This document shows positions 1 through 12,496 of a DNA stretch of 64,000 nt, one piece after another. Numbering within the stretch: the first letter of the stretch is position 1; each line of letters starts with the position of its first letter. The stretch covers positions 39,680,001 to 39,744,000 of the forward strand of contig NC_060060.1 of NCBI RefSeq assembly GCF_020283565.1, given 5' to 3'. A program made the position numbers and the translations under genes. The notes beneath the pieces are model-generated. The model did not search any database. It worked only from the letters and a program-made list of their open reading frames with translations, and was not told the DNA's origin. This DNA comes from Trifolium pratense (taxonomy: Eukaryota; Streptophyta; Magnoliopsida; Fabales; Fabaceae).

Positions 1-766
1 CAATCCATCTTCACCAATGAAACCAACCTTCCCAAACAAAAGATAAACTATGGATTTTCAAACCACCGCTTCTGCAAATCACCAACATAAGGCAATGCGA
101 ATCGATTTGTCTTCGTCAGATCTGTCTTCGCCGGCAAAACCACCATGACCGCTGCTCATTCATCTCCCTTGATCTCTCATCAGATTTGTCTTGAGTTTTT
201 TTGCCTTTCTGTTTCCTGTTAGCAATGCATCAGAGGTCTGGTATTGTTGTTTGTTTTTGGATAGCTCATGTTTGTATCTTTCTCCCAACAAAAAGGATTC
301 ACGGTAAAACTTAAAAATAAAATCTTCTTTTTGTTAGATGTGCGAACATTGTAGGCATTGTTACTTGCTAGATCTGGAAGAAAATAAATAAACAAACCCA
401 TTCATGAAGCTTGCTAGATCCGGAAAAAACAAATAAACTCATAAAGAAACCAGTTAGATCTGTAAATCTATGAAGTTATATTATTTTTTTTAAAAAAAAT
501 ATATATATGTAGTTTGTGGCGGCTTAGGCCGACAATAAGGCTTCTGCAGGTTGAAAAGACCATTGCTGGCTTGTGACGGTCTAGGCCGCCGGTAATTTTC
601 GCCACGCCATTTATTGACGGTTCTGACCGCCACTACGCTTACCAACGCCTCATTTCTTGGCGTTTTGAAGCCGCCAGCTAGCCGCCAGTAAATGCTCAAT
701 TTCTGGCGGTTTTTGCCACTTATAGAGGGTTTTTGGCCCCCAAAAAATTGGTGTTTTCTTGTAGTG
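1..766. mobile_element. Right end of a CACTA (En/Spm-like) DNA transposon
   Basis: Read on the minus strand, the end at 766 begins CACTACAAGAAAACACC, the typical terminus of plant CACTA transposons. Inside it, from about 510 to 720, runs a GC-richer subterminal region with many short motifs of the type GCCGCCAG and TGGCGG in both orientations, as expected for the transposase-binding subterminal repeats of this superfamily. The left end is not visible and presumably lies beyond the window. No transposase coding sequence is seen in 1-766, so this piece is either non-autonomous or only the edge of a larger element. The extent left of about 490 is uncertain. Confidence 0.7.
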
Positions 767-1702
767 ATTATGATAATTTAATAAACAACTTGCGGGTTCT
801 AATCTAGAGCGTAAGTAAGAGTTGCGGGTTCTAATCTAGCTCACCCCAATTTTACTAACCGTGAATTAGTCTCGGTGGTGAGGGTTTTGGTCATATTAAA
901 TATGTGGTCAGAAGTTTAATTTTTGGTTTATACATATAAAAAAGAAATTGGTTGAGAGGAAAAAACTCAACTTGTTGTGTGCCCCATAAATTCCCGATAA
1001 AAATTAGTTATTACTAACAGAAGTGGAAACTTCTTATTAACATCATGATATAAAAAAACCTAAGTAACAATATGAATGGCAAGAAGGAAAAGGAAAAAAA
1101 AAAAAAAAAACTAATATGATTAAGTTGCATAGACGTCATGAATATATCACCCCATAAAATATGAATAAGGCCATGATGATTTAAAAAGTGATTACTGATT
1201 AATAACCACGCCACCACATCTAATCTAGTGCATCCACTGTACAGTATTGGTGGGTCATATTACTTTTTTTTAACTAAAAATGTTTAACTAACAAATATAC
1301 AAATTAACCAACTTTTTGTTTCATTATGCTGAATGCTAGGGGCAATCTCTTGATATGTAGTAAATGCCAAGGTGCAGTTGGTGAGGAACTAAGGCATAAT
1401 GTAGAACAAAAATAATGATGTAGGGTCACAAAACAGTGTATTTTTAACACATGAATCATTGAGTCCTCTCTAGCTAGCAAGTGCCTACATAGTGTTAATT
1501 AGTGTGAATGGAAGAAAAAAAAACATTGATACTTTGAAGCCAAGTGCGGTATCTTTGAAGCATTTCTGTCACTAATGAAATAACTTACTTGGCTTACACA
1601 TTAAGCCACCATCATTTCATTTCTTATTGGCAAGTTAATTAATATGCTAGTAGTATTTTTCTTTGAAATTAATTGTCACTGACATTTTAAAATTTTGATT
1701 CT
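767..1702. other. Intergenic, no gene seen
   Basis: AT-rich sequence without a recognisable gene. A poly(A) run lies near 1094-1110. The short open frames here have no family resemblance. Confidence 0.6.
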
Positions 1703-1959
1703 TAATCCCTTCGTCCCATCGTCCCAAATCTTTAGTCTTTTTAGTTTTTTAATTTTATCCCAAAACTTTAGTCCTTTTAAGAAACCAATGTACATTTAGT
1801 GATACTTTACCATATATTTGTACCCTTACAAAAGTTAAAACATTAATTAAATATATTTTCTTATTCTTAGTAAAGTAAGGGTAAACATGACTTTACTTAT
1901 CATTTCTTAATCTTCGTACAAAACTCTAAAAAGACTAAAGTTTTGGGACAGAGGGAGTA
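1703..1959. mobile_element. Stowaway/mariner-like MITE
   Basis: The right end reads, in reverse, TACTCCCTCTGTCCC, followed by a stretch that pairs with the left end (TAATCCCTTCGTCCC). The two ends form long imperfect terminal inverted repeats containing CAAAACTTTAGTC/TCTTTAGTC. Length near 250 bp and TA at both boundaries fit the widespread plant Stowaway type. No coding capacity. Confidence 0.6.
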
Positions 1960-2544
1960 ACATATATCGATATTTTTAATTTTTATAAAAAAAATCATGC
2001 AAGATCTATATAATATGAACCTTTAATCCAACGATGAATTTTGTAAAATTCGTATTCATTATAATTCATGACTTGTGCATCATATATCACCTGAACCACT
2101 TTTTCATGATAAACATAACTTGTTTTTATATTGTGCCCATTTTAGAAAAGTCATTAAAATTAGTAGTTTTTTGGAGCCATGCTAAGGAGAAAAATATAAG
2201 TTTAGATATTAGATTAAAGAATTAAAAGTAAACACTACTATCATATATTTTGTGAGATTGGATTTTAATCAAATGTTTAGAGAAGTGGATTTCAAAAAAT
2301 CACACTAACATTATTACGAATTATGAATTTGAAAGCATAGAATCAGAAAAATGATTTCACCAAAATTTATTCTGTTTGTGAAACCATTGGATTTTAATCT
2401 AACTTCTTTTGGTGGAAATTTTAATCAAATGTTTAGAGAAGTGGATTTCAAATCACACTAACATTATTAAAAAAAATATGGGATTATTAAACTTTGAAAG
2501 AAATTATTATTTTTACATCTGACGGGGTTGTAAGAAATATTTTT

Positions 2545-2672
2545 TGGTGCTTGTGAGCATAGTTTAATCGGTAGGGATATTACATGTAATATGTACGAAC
2601 TGGAATTTGAATCCCGATACCCCCACTTATTCACATTAAAAAAGTGACATTTAAACCATTAAGCTACTTGAT
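2545..2672 (+). repeat. tRNA-derived SINE-like repeat
   Basis: A degenerate A-box-like stretch (AGTTTAATCGGTAGG) is followed about 45 bp later by a B-box-like GGAATTTGAATCCC, then a tail containing ACCATTAAGCTACTTG. This is the layout of a tRNA-derived SINE common in legumes. Ends are approximate. Confidence 0.45.
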
Positions 2673-2754
2673 AAAAAAAAAAATGTACTAGTCCTGCATT
2701 CTGTTCATTCCAGTATAAAAAGCAGCCAAGTAATACCACAAGGGTAATACTAAT

Positions 2755-2875
2755 AGTCTTGTAAGAGTAGCTCAATTGATAGCTATTAAAAACACTATTG
2801 GAGGGGGCCGAAATTTAAACTCTAAATTTTCCACTTGTCACACTTATGGATGAGTCTAGCCACTAGATTACAAGA
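2755..2875 (+). repeat. Probable SINE-like remnant
   Basis: It starts with GAGTAGCTCAATTGATAG, resembling the 5' end of a tRNA, and ends with AGCCACTAGATTACAAGAC, similar to the tail of the repeat just upstream. The B box is weak, so the call is tentative. Confidence 0.3.
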
Positions 2876-3117
2876 CAAAAAAAAAAGCAACTAATAAATA
2901 AAGAAAAATTATAAAAAGCAGTTATTTAAAAATGCCAACACAGTTTCTCAAGGTAGCAAATGATGATGAAGTGGTGCATTAGGATCCAAAGGTTGTAAAA
3001 CAACTTTGTGCAAACATGGATAATGATAAATCTTTCACATTGGTTGTCTCTAAAAACCAACAAAAACGAAATAAGAAATTAGCTCGCAGCGTAGGGCAAC
3101 CATATAACACCCACTCA

Positions 3118-3330
3118 CGGAGTGCACCGTCTCATTTGTCTTTATGATCACCTTTATAGGGAGGGGAATTCATGTGCAGATACAATTGCAAATCTTGGTC
3201 ATTTTTATTTTTTTTTTATAAACAAATCTTGGTCATTTAATTTAAAGTGGTGGGATTCCTTGCCTCCAGAGTTTAGAGATGAATTTTTACGTGACAAGCT
3301 TGGGATTCTATGCTTATGTACTATGTAATT
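3118..3330 (+). pseudogene. LINE RNase H domain remnant
   Basis: One short frame contains YREGNSCADTIANLGH followed by WWDSLPPEFRDEFLRDKLG. This is the usual C-terminal signature of the RNase H-like (RVT_3) domain of plant non-LTR retrotransposons: the catalytic-core tail REGN.CAD..A, then the short tail ending in D.LG. An AT-rich segment interrupts it near 3205-3240. No reverse transcriptase lies next to it, so this is an isolated 3' fragment. Confidence 0.55.
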
Positions 3331-3898
3331 TGCTTTTTAGGCTATTTTTTTTTTGGGTAAGGTCTAGTCTCTCGTTGTAATTTTTTATTTATTTTATTTA
3401 TCTAATATGATATATAGGTATAGAATGAGGTGTGCAGGAATGTCAACTTAGTTGGAAAATAAACCTTCAACTATCTGTTTACAATACTTTTTTGTTCGAG
3501 AAACAATTGTAACTACAAATAGTTCAGCTAAAGAAAGACTCTTCAAATGGAAAAGGAACTCGACTCTTTCAATACCAAATTGTTTTTATATTAATATATA
3601 TATTACTAACAAGGTTTTAATTCTTCGTAATAATTTATTGAAACCACTAAAATAAAGGTAGCAGTTTTTCAACCGAAAGCACTGAAATGAGTAGTTATTT
3701 ACTCAACTAAAACGTGTTGCTGAAATTAGTACAATCCAAAGTTTTTCTAAGAGAAAGGGATTAAATAAAGGGGATTAGAAATTGTGAGAGTTGTTACTTG
3801 TTAGAGAGAAGAGCACATGGCAACGTGAGTAAACTACTGATATTCTACAATCAAAACACAGGTCTGTCTAAGCTTAATTTTCCATACAAAATCAATTA
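3331..3898. other. Intergenic, no gene seen
   Basis: AT-rich sequence without recognisable coding or repeat structure. Confidence 0.5.
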
Positions 3899-3899
3899 A

Positions 3900-4090
3900 G
3901 GGCCCGTTTGAATTAACTTATTTTGAACTTATGCAATATAAATTATGTTTTATGCTAAGTTCACACTAGTGAAAATTGTATTTTTATAAGTTATTTTATC
4001 ATAAACTACCTTGACAAACTAATAATAATACATAAAAATTGCATAAGCTATTTGCATAAGTTCAAAAATAAGCTAATTCAAACTGACCTT
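3900..4090. mobile_element. hAT-type MITE (GGGCCCGTTTG family)
   Basis: The left end starts GGGCCCGTTTGAATTAACTT. The right end, AAGCTAATTCAAACTGACCTT, is its approximate reverse complement. Internal blocks of the type CTTATAAGTTAT and TTGCATAAG are shared with the copies near 10453, 11630, 41855 and 54590. No coding sequence. Confidence 0.55.
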
Positions 4091-5292
4091 AAGTAGTACA
4101 TATATAGCTGTAACTAATACTCTAATTAAATGCATTAAGTCAAGTGGATTTAAGTCAAGGGAGTTCCATTGGCTAATCATTTCCTACTTTGTACTACATA
4201 ATAAGGGAGAAAGACATCTCAACTTCCACAAAATAGCATAACCACAGTCCACATAGCACATACAACCTACACAAGACAACACACCAGAATGTTTGAAAAG
4301 TTTTTCCATAAAGCAATTTTTGACTTGGCTTAAGCTTATTTTGACATTTGATACTCAATTACTCTTCCAGACATTACAGTTTGTATAATCTGGAATAATA
4401 TTACTCTTGGTAACTACACACTGATTCAATGAAGACACAAGTCAGCGTAGTAGGAGAGCCTATTCTAAAAGTAATCCTGTTGCAAGTGTACCTACTCATA
4501 GAATAAAATGAAATTTGAGTTAAAAAAAGAAGAAAATGAAAGTACAAAAAATTGATTAATATTTCAAGACTTACTCATTCAAATGGACCAAATTAAAATT
4601 TAGACAAATTCATTACATGATTTTGACAGTGGAATTTCAAAGTTGCCTAGTGAAGTTTAGTGCATTTGTACTTGACTTCCATAAATTGATCATTTATGTT
4701 TTAATCAATTAGTACACACGTCTAAGATAATTTGTTTTCTGATTTGAAGCATAGTGTTTATCAAGAATCAAAACTAAAAAGTACCTGTATAAGCAGATCT
4801 CATGACCACAAGGAATAGCATAGGCTGGTGTTTAGAATAGCATCTATTGGGAGATGTTAGATCCTTAAATAGATCTCAGTACCTTGAGAGTCAAGATATT
4901 AGTGTCCGAATTTCCAGGCAGGGATATAAAAGATCAAATCCCATGACACAGGCACACTTCAAACATCCAAAATGGAGTTTATTATTTACAATCTTTTGAC
5001 AATATCAGATACAGGTTCTATCTTGTATGGAACAAAACTATCATCTGTAAAATGAATCGATAAAATGAAGAAAGAAACGTAACACTATTCTTTGAACTTC
5101 ACCAGTTGTATAATTGTTCCTATCACTTCATTAAGAGTAAGAAGCAGAACCCCTAACTTCTCCATTCATAATAGCATTCTTGTTGCTTCCCAAGTACTAA
5201 TCAAGCCAAGGGACATTCACAAGCTGACTCAATCAATTCATCAGTGAAGAAGACCAACTCTGTTTTTCAAAACTGTAATTGTTTTCTCTATT
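4091..5292. other. Intergenic and 3' flank of the chaperonin gene
   Basis: No gene seen. The last few hundred bases lie downstream of the minus-strand chaperonin stop codon and probably include its 3' untranslated region and polyadenylation site, which could not be placed. Confidence 0.5.
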
Positions 5293-8200
5293 TTAGGGAG
5301 ATATACCAGGGACCAGAGGTACAATTGGCTTGGGTTTTCTTACTTTTTCAACCATTATAGCTTGAGTAGTTAGAACCACACCAGCAATGGAGACTGCACT
5401 TTGAAGAGCACATCTCGCAACTCGACTAGGATCTGCTACTCCAGCATTCAAAAGATCTTCATATGTGCCAGTCATGGCATTGTATCCGGTTCTCCAGTCA
5501 AATGTTCTAGTCTTTTCAACAACAATATCTCCATCAACTCCAGCATTAGTTGCAATTGATTTAGCAGGTTCAATAAGTGCCTGCAATGATCCATGCACAA
5601 CTGCTTACAAATATGCAAAAATGTGTTCGAGATACGTTCATAAACAATTACCTTTCGCAAAAACTAGTCTCAATCCTACAAGAGGAGGGGGGAAATAGTA
5701 TAAAAATTTCAAAACGTTTTTACCAGAAACCAAAAATTCTAAAATTTAAAAATAAATATTCTAACTAATATCTCATCTGATCAAATTATATTCCATTTTC
5801 TATGGTAACTCTAAGCCAACTAAAAAGATGCACACTTGCACAGGAGACTTAACATACACCTCAGTTGCCATAGGGGGTAAATCAATGTTAAATCCTATAT
5901 CATTGCTTTATGCACAAGTGGAAATTAAAACCTGAGTATTGACAAGGGAGGAAGGTTCAGTGGATAACCTTTAAATGCAAACTTAACATGGATGGTGGAT
6001 TTCTACATCCACAATGTGGACCATCTAAGAAATGAATCAAATAATAACTAGATATTTTTGGTATTATTGTCGCTCCGCTTGAGATTCTAAAGTATTTCGA
6101 TTTGCTTGAAATTTGAGACAATTCTTCCAAGCCTCAATGAATTTATATTCCAGGGTATGAAACGGTTCAATTTTGGATAAAATTTTATTTGATGAATCTA
6201 TTCTAGATAAGGAAACTGAACCATATCAAGAAATTAAAGAAAGAATGAAATGCAATCAACAAAAAAAGGCTCATTCCCAAAGTAGCAGGGGAAAAACTGT
6301 CAAAAGTAAAAACAAAACAAAAATCCAGAAAAGAATAAACAACCGCAGATATGTTAAGGAATGGCATATTTGTTAAGGAATGACACATTCCCCTACTCAA
6401 GCATTAGTATTTTCGTTTTGCATTATCATTGCATGTGAATATTCTTCATAAAATCCAAACATATGTTCCAAAGAAATAGCAAAGTAAGACCCGTTCAATG
6501 AAGTATAGTCAAAATGTAAGAAACCCTGGTTAAAATCTTAAATACACACTATGTTTTGGAAAAGAGAATGTTCGACCACAAATAAATGAGGTATGTTTTG
6601 CAAAGTAAATGGTTTTCCTTCAATTATAATCAAACAATAATTTCAACGAGAAAACTTACTGACCTCCCAAAAGATGCAAAATTCACAAGTTGACTCTCAC
6701 AATTTTTTTTTCATTGAAAGAAAAGGTAAAATAATACAGGAAAATAATTGTAGGAAATTCACTACAAATTTAACTTTTTAAAACAATATTCAGACTCAAA
6801 GGTGAAATAGAGCTAGCAGACTCAAAAACATATCCATACCTTCGCCACAATATCAGCACCAATTTGCTCATCTAGATCTTCCATGGAGTTCTTTATGGAA
6901 GGTATCAAGTCCAAAAGGTGGACATATGTGGCACCCCCGCCAGGAACCAGTCCCTCATTTATGGCAGCAAAAGTAGCATTCTTGGCATCCTCAATCCTCA
7001 GTTTCCTATCCTCAAGTTCTAGCTCAGTGTGTGCACCTACCTACATGGTTGGTAGCATTAAGTAGTATACAGCACTAAGCAAAATAATAATTTGAATGTC
7101 ACGTATTCTGAGAAAAATTTAAGATGACAGACATTTGTTTCTGCACAAAAATTTTCAATCAAAATATTTGGAGAAAGACATAATTAAGAGCTTATTAATT
7201 ATGTGAGAAGTTATGTCACAAGCACTTAAATTTAGTAATCTATTTGTTTTTGGATATGCAAGTTGAAAAGCTATCTGCATTCTCAACATTTGTTTTCTTT
7301 TTCAAATTGAATCTCGGGGTGATGGGAAACGGGAAACAAAGTGCAAACAGCTTATGGCCAGTTTTCATACGCCATATTGGGGAGTTTATTAAAATAATTA
7401 TTCTTTTAGAGAATTAAAATCAGTTGAACACAGCTTATTGATATATCATAAGTTATATTTATAAGCTCTTCCCAACACATATAGTTACACAAGTGGTTAC
7501 GTCATAAGATAAGTCCAAGTAAGCTAATAAACCCTTCCAAATTCCTCCAAAGTGAATTTAAAAAATAAAAGGAATTCAAGAAGATCCTTGCATTTAACAT
7601 AATGACCTACTTATTGTAACAAAAACACAATGAACTACTTGGTTTCAAGCATAGACTATACAAGAATCAAGGGATACATATCCAAATACACATATTTTGT
7701 AGCATCCAAGCTAATGGTGAACAAAGGCCAATAGTTAAGACTGTTAAGTAAAATTTGTCAAAAAAAAACAGAGTAAAAAAATAATAAATGCAATTTCTAT
7801 TTTTACTACAACAGAAGCCACGAGAAAAGTTCTTTTGCACCAGATGGATTTTGGCAACATAAATCAAACAATGCTCAGATTTCATATTACAAATTGCACC
7901 CAATGATAAACTGTTTAAATCTAAATCTTTCTAAATGATTTGGCCTATAGTTGAGTTCAAAATTTTACTAAATCTTTAAAATTTTCCAAAACCCTCATGC
8001 AAGAATGTTGCAGGTGTCAAGCCTAAAAGAAAAAAAAGCAAATGTTTTGCATGTGGTGCAAGATCTAGATTCATATTATCTTTATTCTTTTACAAGACAT
8101 AATGTCATTGAACTCAGAACCCTACAACAATTGATAGAAAATAAAATAGAATAAGCATATTTTTTATTTGAGTCATTTGACTAGCAATGGGACATCTTTC

Positions 8201-10386
8201 ATCGGCCCTTGGTTGAATGAATAATATAACTACTATAGTAATATTTGATTCGACTAAAAAATTATAAACCAGAAGTTTTTTTTTTTTACAGAGAAGATCA
8301 GCATCAAATATATGATATATTATTTAAAAAACTATAAAATCTCAGAATTTTGATCCTTAAATATCAAATAGAGTAAAAAATACTAAAGAAACAGTTGATA
8401 CATGATAAGTAAAGTGCCAAGGTGATCAGAATACAGACAGCCCATGATGGCATGACATGTCTATTGAATTAGGTACCTTTATAACAGCTATACCAGCAGT
8501 GAGTTTTGCAATTCTCTCTGAGAGGTTTCTCGAATGGTTTGCATTGTCTGTTTCAATAAGGCCCTTCTTAATCTGTAAAATTCTAGCCTGAATTTCAGCC
8601 TTAGTACTTGGATCAGCAAATATAGTTGTTGAATTACTGGTCATTGTCACTTTCATTGCAGTACCAAGCTGGTCTGATGTTGTACCTTCAAGTGTGAGAC
8701 CCAAATCTCCACAAAGAAAATCCGCACCTGTGATATTAAAGTCAACAAGAGAAAAAGTGCGTTGATATTAGATCATAAAATATGCTAGGCATAAGATTCG
8801 TTGCAAGACATGGGAACAAAGACATCTGAGACAAAACTAAATCATAATTTCAAACTACCCTCGTACAGTTACACAAATAAAAAACAGCACCCAATTGGAT
8901 GATTTCTATTAACAGTCAACTGAGATACTGAAACCATCCACAAGGTGGATTGCAATCTTAGCAACTAGAAGTTGAAAAATGAGATAATGGACTTGCATTA
9001 GTACCCAAGATAGTCATACTGTCCAACAAAAAATGATAAATGAAAACAAACTGCAATGACATAGAAAGCTTCTTGTCACTGTGCTGTTCAGTTTATACTG
9101 CAAAAGAGGCAATTATCTGGAGCATAGAGTTTATTAAAATGATTCCAAAATAGAAAAATATAAGCATAGTATGAAGGAAGTTGGCAGAGATACTAACCCG
9201 TCATGAGCGCAATATCTTGTAAGAAGGCTTTCTTTGCATCTCCAAATCCTGGACATTTTACAGCTGCAACTCGTAGTAATCCTTGCATTTTGTTCACTAT
9301 TAATGTTTCCAATACTTGTGCCGAGACCTCCTCAGCAATAATTAAGAGCGGGGCACTCAACTGCATAGCCTTTTCCAGCAAAGGAACTATTTCTTTGACA
9401 CTTGAAATCTTTTGATCAGTTACCAAAACTTTAGCATTGTCAAATTCCACAATGGATTTTGCCTGGTTGGTGATGAAGTGAGGTGACATGTAACCCCTAT
9501 CAATCTGTACAGAAAGAACAGACAACTATAATAGGGAAAAACACATGACATGATCGTTCAGATCTGGGAAAGAACAAATGATTGTCATCGAGAATTATTG
9601 TTAGCATCATAATCAATACCTTCATTCCTTCTTCAATTACCACAGAGGTTTCAGATGATGAGGATGACTCAATGGTAATTACCCCATCATATCCAATCTT
9701 CTCTATAGCTTCAGCAATCAAATTACCAACATACTCATCATTTCCAGCAGAAATCGTGGCAACAGCTGCAAAAGATGGGGAAGACAACTTCAACACATTT
9801 TCACAAAGAAACCCGTACATTGAAAAACTCAAACAAGCATTGCTAAATAGTGAAGACCTTTGATATGGTCCCTTCCTTCAACAGGAATACTTCTCTTCTT
9901 CAAGAATTTCACCAATTCTTTTACAGTCTTTTCCATCCCTTTCTTCAAAGCAATAGGATTGGCCCCAAATGCAACTGCTAATAGTCCAGATTTAATCATG
10001 GCACGAGCCAAAATAATTGCAGTGCTGGTACCATCACCAGCCAAATCATTCATTTTACTTGCAACCTACAAGCAGAAAAAACAAAAAAAACATAAACACT
10101 AGTTATTTTTTGTCTTGAAATTTGCATCCATAAAATCTAAGGTAAAACCTAAAAACCATGATCGACCTCTTGAATTAGCATGGCACCTGCATTCTCAATT
10201 GCATCAGAAAGCTCTATGGATCGAGCAATTGTAACACCGTCATTAATTACTTTAAGCTTTCCATCATCAGAAAGAATAACATTCCGTCCTGCATGGTTAG
10301 GGATAAATAAATGAGCAAGAACAGTCAATAAAGTTGAACAAAAATTAGTCAAAGGGCCATACACTATAGGCATTCAATTGCAGGTA

Positions 10387-10438
<52 letters not shown>

Positions 10439-12100
10439 AGCAACAGAGAGTTGTAGGCCCTGTTTGGATAAACTTGAGCGCCTAACATATAAGTGCTTAT
10501 GTATAAGCTATTTCTATAACAAAAGAATAAATAAAGCCAAACCTAATATAAGTTATCAGCTATTTTCATAAACTAACTCGGAGAGGTTTTGAAAATAAGC
10601 TGAAAACAGCCTATTACATGTCCATTCCATAATTTCTCCGAAAGAGTCTCACAATCACGTGCTTATATACTATGTTGTTAATCTCAAATAGCAGCGCGTA
10701 GCACTGAGTCCCAAAAATATAGTGGGTACCAGGATGACCGCTATTGTGAAGACTTAAAAACCATAAACATAAATTCCAACAACATACATAAATGCTAAAA
10801 AAATAGAAAAAAGCACAAAATTAAACGGACATAATTATAATAAACATTGTCATTTCCCATCAAAATAGGTCCTAAATGAAGACTAAATAACATTCCATCC
10901 AGTTCTCCCTTTATACCTAACTGATGCTTCTTTGCTCTTGTTATTACTCTAGTTGAAGGGTGAAAACAAAAATCACAGACAATTGTTTTCTTGCTCGTCT
11001 TTATAAGAATTACATTGCCAACCTATACCAAGGTTGTCACCAGTAGGCTTAAAATAAGAGCAGAACGATGAGCTTGAAGAAGGAAACGGCGCAATGGACA
11101 TTTATCACGTAATTTTGAGAAATTAGGGCACCCAAAGGGGTGCAAAGAAGACTGAAATACCTCAACTTAATGAAATAATTTCTAAAATTGGGGTTTTCAG
11201 CAATTTCCCCCTACCAAAATACAATAGCGGCCCAAAAAAGCTACGGAACTGATATTCACCCGCTATTTGCGACCGGTATGACTGCTTCTCTAAATAGAAG
11301 TTTGTGGCTCTTTGGCATAGCGGGAAGGGGGTCGCTGCTACGCTCTATAGTGCGCTATTAACATCATAACAACATATCAGTAGATAACCCACTTGGGGTT
11401 GGTCTAGTGGTGTTGGCTTGAGTCCTTGGAGTATGCTCCTCTCAAGGTCTCAGGTTTGATTCCCCTTGGTGCCAATTTCGATGGGCTAAGTCCATACAGA
11501 GCAAAAAAATCTCCGGCTTTAAATGGGGCCCTCCCGCAAGTGGGCGGTGGGATTGGTCCCCTTGGATTAGTCAGTCTTAAGGCCGGATACCAAGTTTTCA
11601 AAAAAATAAAAAATATCAATAGATAAGTTCAAATAAGTCAATTCAAACACGCCCTTCGTGTGTGTTTGTTTGGATTAACCTACTTTGTACTCAAACCAGC
11701 TTAACACTACTTACACTAAAACCTAACCAAAACCATACATGCACTAAACATTTAGAACCTGCGATTAATTAATATAATAGTGATAAAGCAAAATGCAAGA
11801 AATTAACCTTTAGGTCCTACGGTAAGAGAAACGGCATCAGCGAGTTTATCAATTCCAGCTTGTAAAGTTTCTCTGCACTCTTTACCGAATGATATCCTCT
11901 TAGCGCTTGCTCGCACCACGAATTGTGGGTTTCTCCGAACAATTTGGTTCCGACGAAAAGACTGAAACGGCGTAATGTCAGAAAAGAGATGTAGCGAAGT
12001 GAGAGAGGGAGCATTGTAGAGAAGAAGAAAGACTTACTGAAAATGAAGAAGAAATGGAAGGGAAGAAGGGTAAGGAGAGATAGTTTTGAAGCGTATTCAT
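5293..12100 (-). CDS. CPN60A2: Chaperonin-60 alpha-like subunit, chloroplastic
   Basis: Nine exons on the minus strand, all with GT-AG borders and consistent phase: 12100-12038, 11961-11808, 10288-10167, 10065-9858, 9765-9620, 9504-9198, 8727-8477, 7040-6840 and 5580-5293, giving 579 residues. The Ser/Arg-rich N terminus ([10 protein letters not shown]... then [11 protein letters not shown]) looks like a plastid transit peptide. The mature protein follows the GroEL/Cpn60 plan: [20 protein letters not shown], the ATP-site [27 protein letters not shown] and EGLVPGGGA. It resembles plastid Cpn60 alpha more than beta or mitochondrial HSP60, and the short proline-rich tail ([14 protein letters not shown]) and divergence from the standard alpha form suggest the alpha2 type. 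Family role: folding of imported stromal proteins in the Cpn60/Cpn20 cage. Odd point: the usual GDGTTT phosphate loop reads GDGTST. Introns carry a TA microsatellite, a MITE and a SINE. The start was chosen because exon 1 gives the only in-frame ATG before the acceptor at 11962. Confidence 0.88.
10388..10430. repeat. (TA)n microsatellite
   Basis: About 21 uninterrupted AT dinucleotides in intron 2 of the chaperonin gene. Such runs are usually length-polymorphic. Confidence 0.95.
10453..10640. mobile_element. hAT-type MITE remnant, GGCCCTGTTTGGATAA family
   Basis: It begins GGCCCTGTTTGGATAAAC and continues with CTTATGTATAAGCTATTT and AAGCTGAAAACAG blocks typical of this MITE family. The matching far end may be near 11625-11690, where ATAAGTCAATTCAAACACGCCC occurs. 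If so, the SINE and other sequence between were inserted later. Located in intron 2 of the chaperonin gene. Confidence 0.45.
11390..11612 (+). repeat. tRNA-derived SINE, family A, copy 1
   Basis: It starts ACTTGGGGTTGGTCTAGTGG (A box), has a B box CAGGTTTGATTCCCC about 50 bp later, and carries GCCAATTTCGATGGGCTAAG downstream, ending in an A-rich tract. A second copy with the same block order lies at 16360-16492. It sits in intron 2 of the chaperonin gene, opposite to the gene's direction. Confidence 0.65.
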
Positions 12101-12379
12101 CTCTCGACTCAAAATGGATACCGCCAATCCTTTCCCGCAAAATATTCACAATGGCCGCGGCTCCTGATATTTGTGGAATGTGGTGTTCGAAGAGACTTAC
12201 TTTTGCTTTGGGGAATGCTCTGCAAAATTACCAAACTATCCTCGTTCTATATTTAAGTAGCAAATTCTTGGTGGGAGAGTGTTTCTTGCTTAAAAATCTC
12301 AGTTTTATAATGTCCCTTACTTAACTAGCGAAATTGTAAAAAGGAGATTTTTAAGAAAAACAACACTATCAAAATATTT
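12101..12379. promoter_or_regulatory. Upstream region of the chaperonin gene
   Basis: Lies 5' of the start codon at 12100 on the minus strand and should hold the 5' untranslated region and core promoter. No clear TATA box was placed. Confidence 0.35.
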
Positions 12380-12480
12380 TTTTTTGGTTTATAATGAGTT
12401 GTAGATTGAACTAAGGACCTATAATGTATTACCTAAGTTTCTCACCACTAGACCAAATCTAGTGGCTTACCCTATCAAGA
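12380..12480 (-). repeat. tRNA-derived SINE, family B, copy 1
   Basis: Read on the minus strand: ATTTGGTCTAGTGGTGAG (A box), then TAGTTCAATCTACAACTC (B box), then a poly(A) tail seen as the T run near 12381. The same block order occurs at 46381-46475 and, partly, at 14610-14680. Confidence 0.55.
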
Positions 12481-12496
12481 TTTTTATAACGTAAGT

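Noticed and set aside
500..720. Dense short inverted GCCGCC/GGCGGC repeats resembling a CRISPR-like array
   Set aside because: Irregular spacing and a CACTA terminus next to it show a transposon subterminal region. CRISPR arrays are not expected in plant nuclear DNA.
6203..6400. Minus-strand hydrophobic frame in a chaperonin intron
   Set aside because: Lies within intron 8, has low complexity and no family features.
11817..12149. Long minus-strand frame over the chaperonin 5' end (110 codons)
   Set aside because: It reads through a GT-AG intron (12037-11962) in the wrong frame. The spliced frame gives a proper transit peptide and the conserved chaperonin start.
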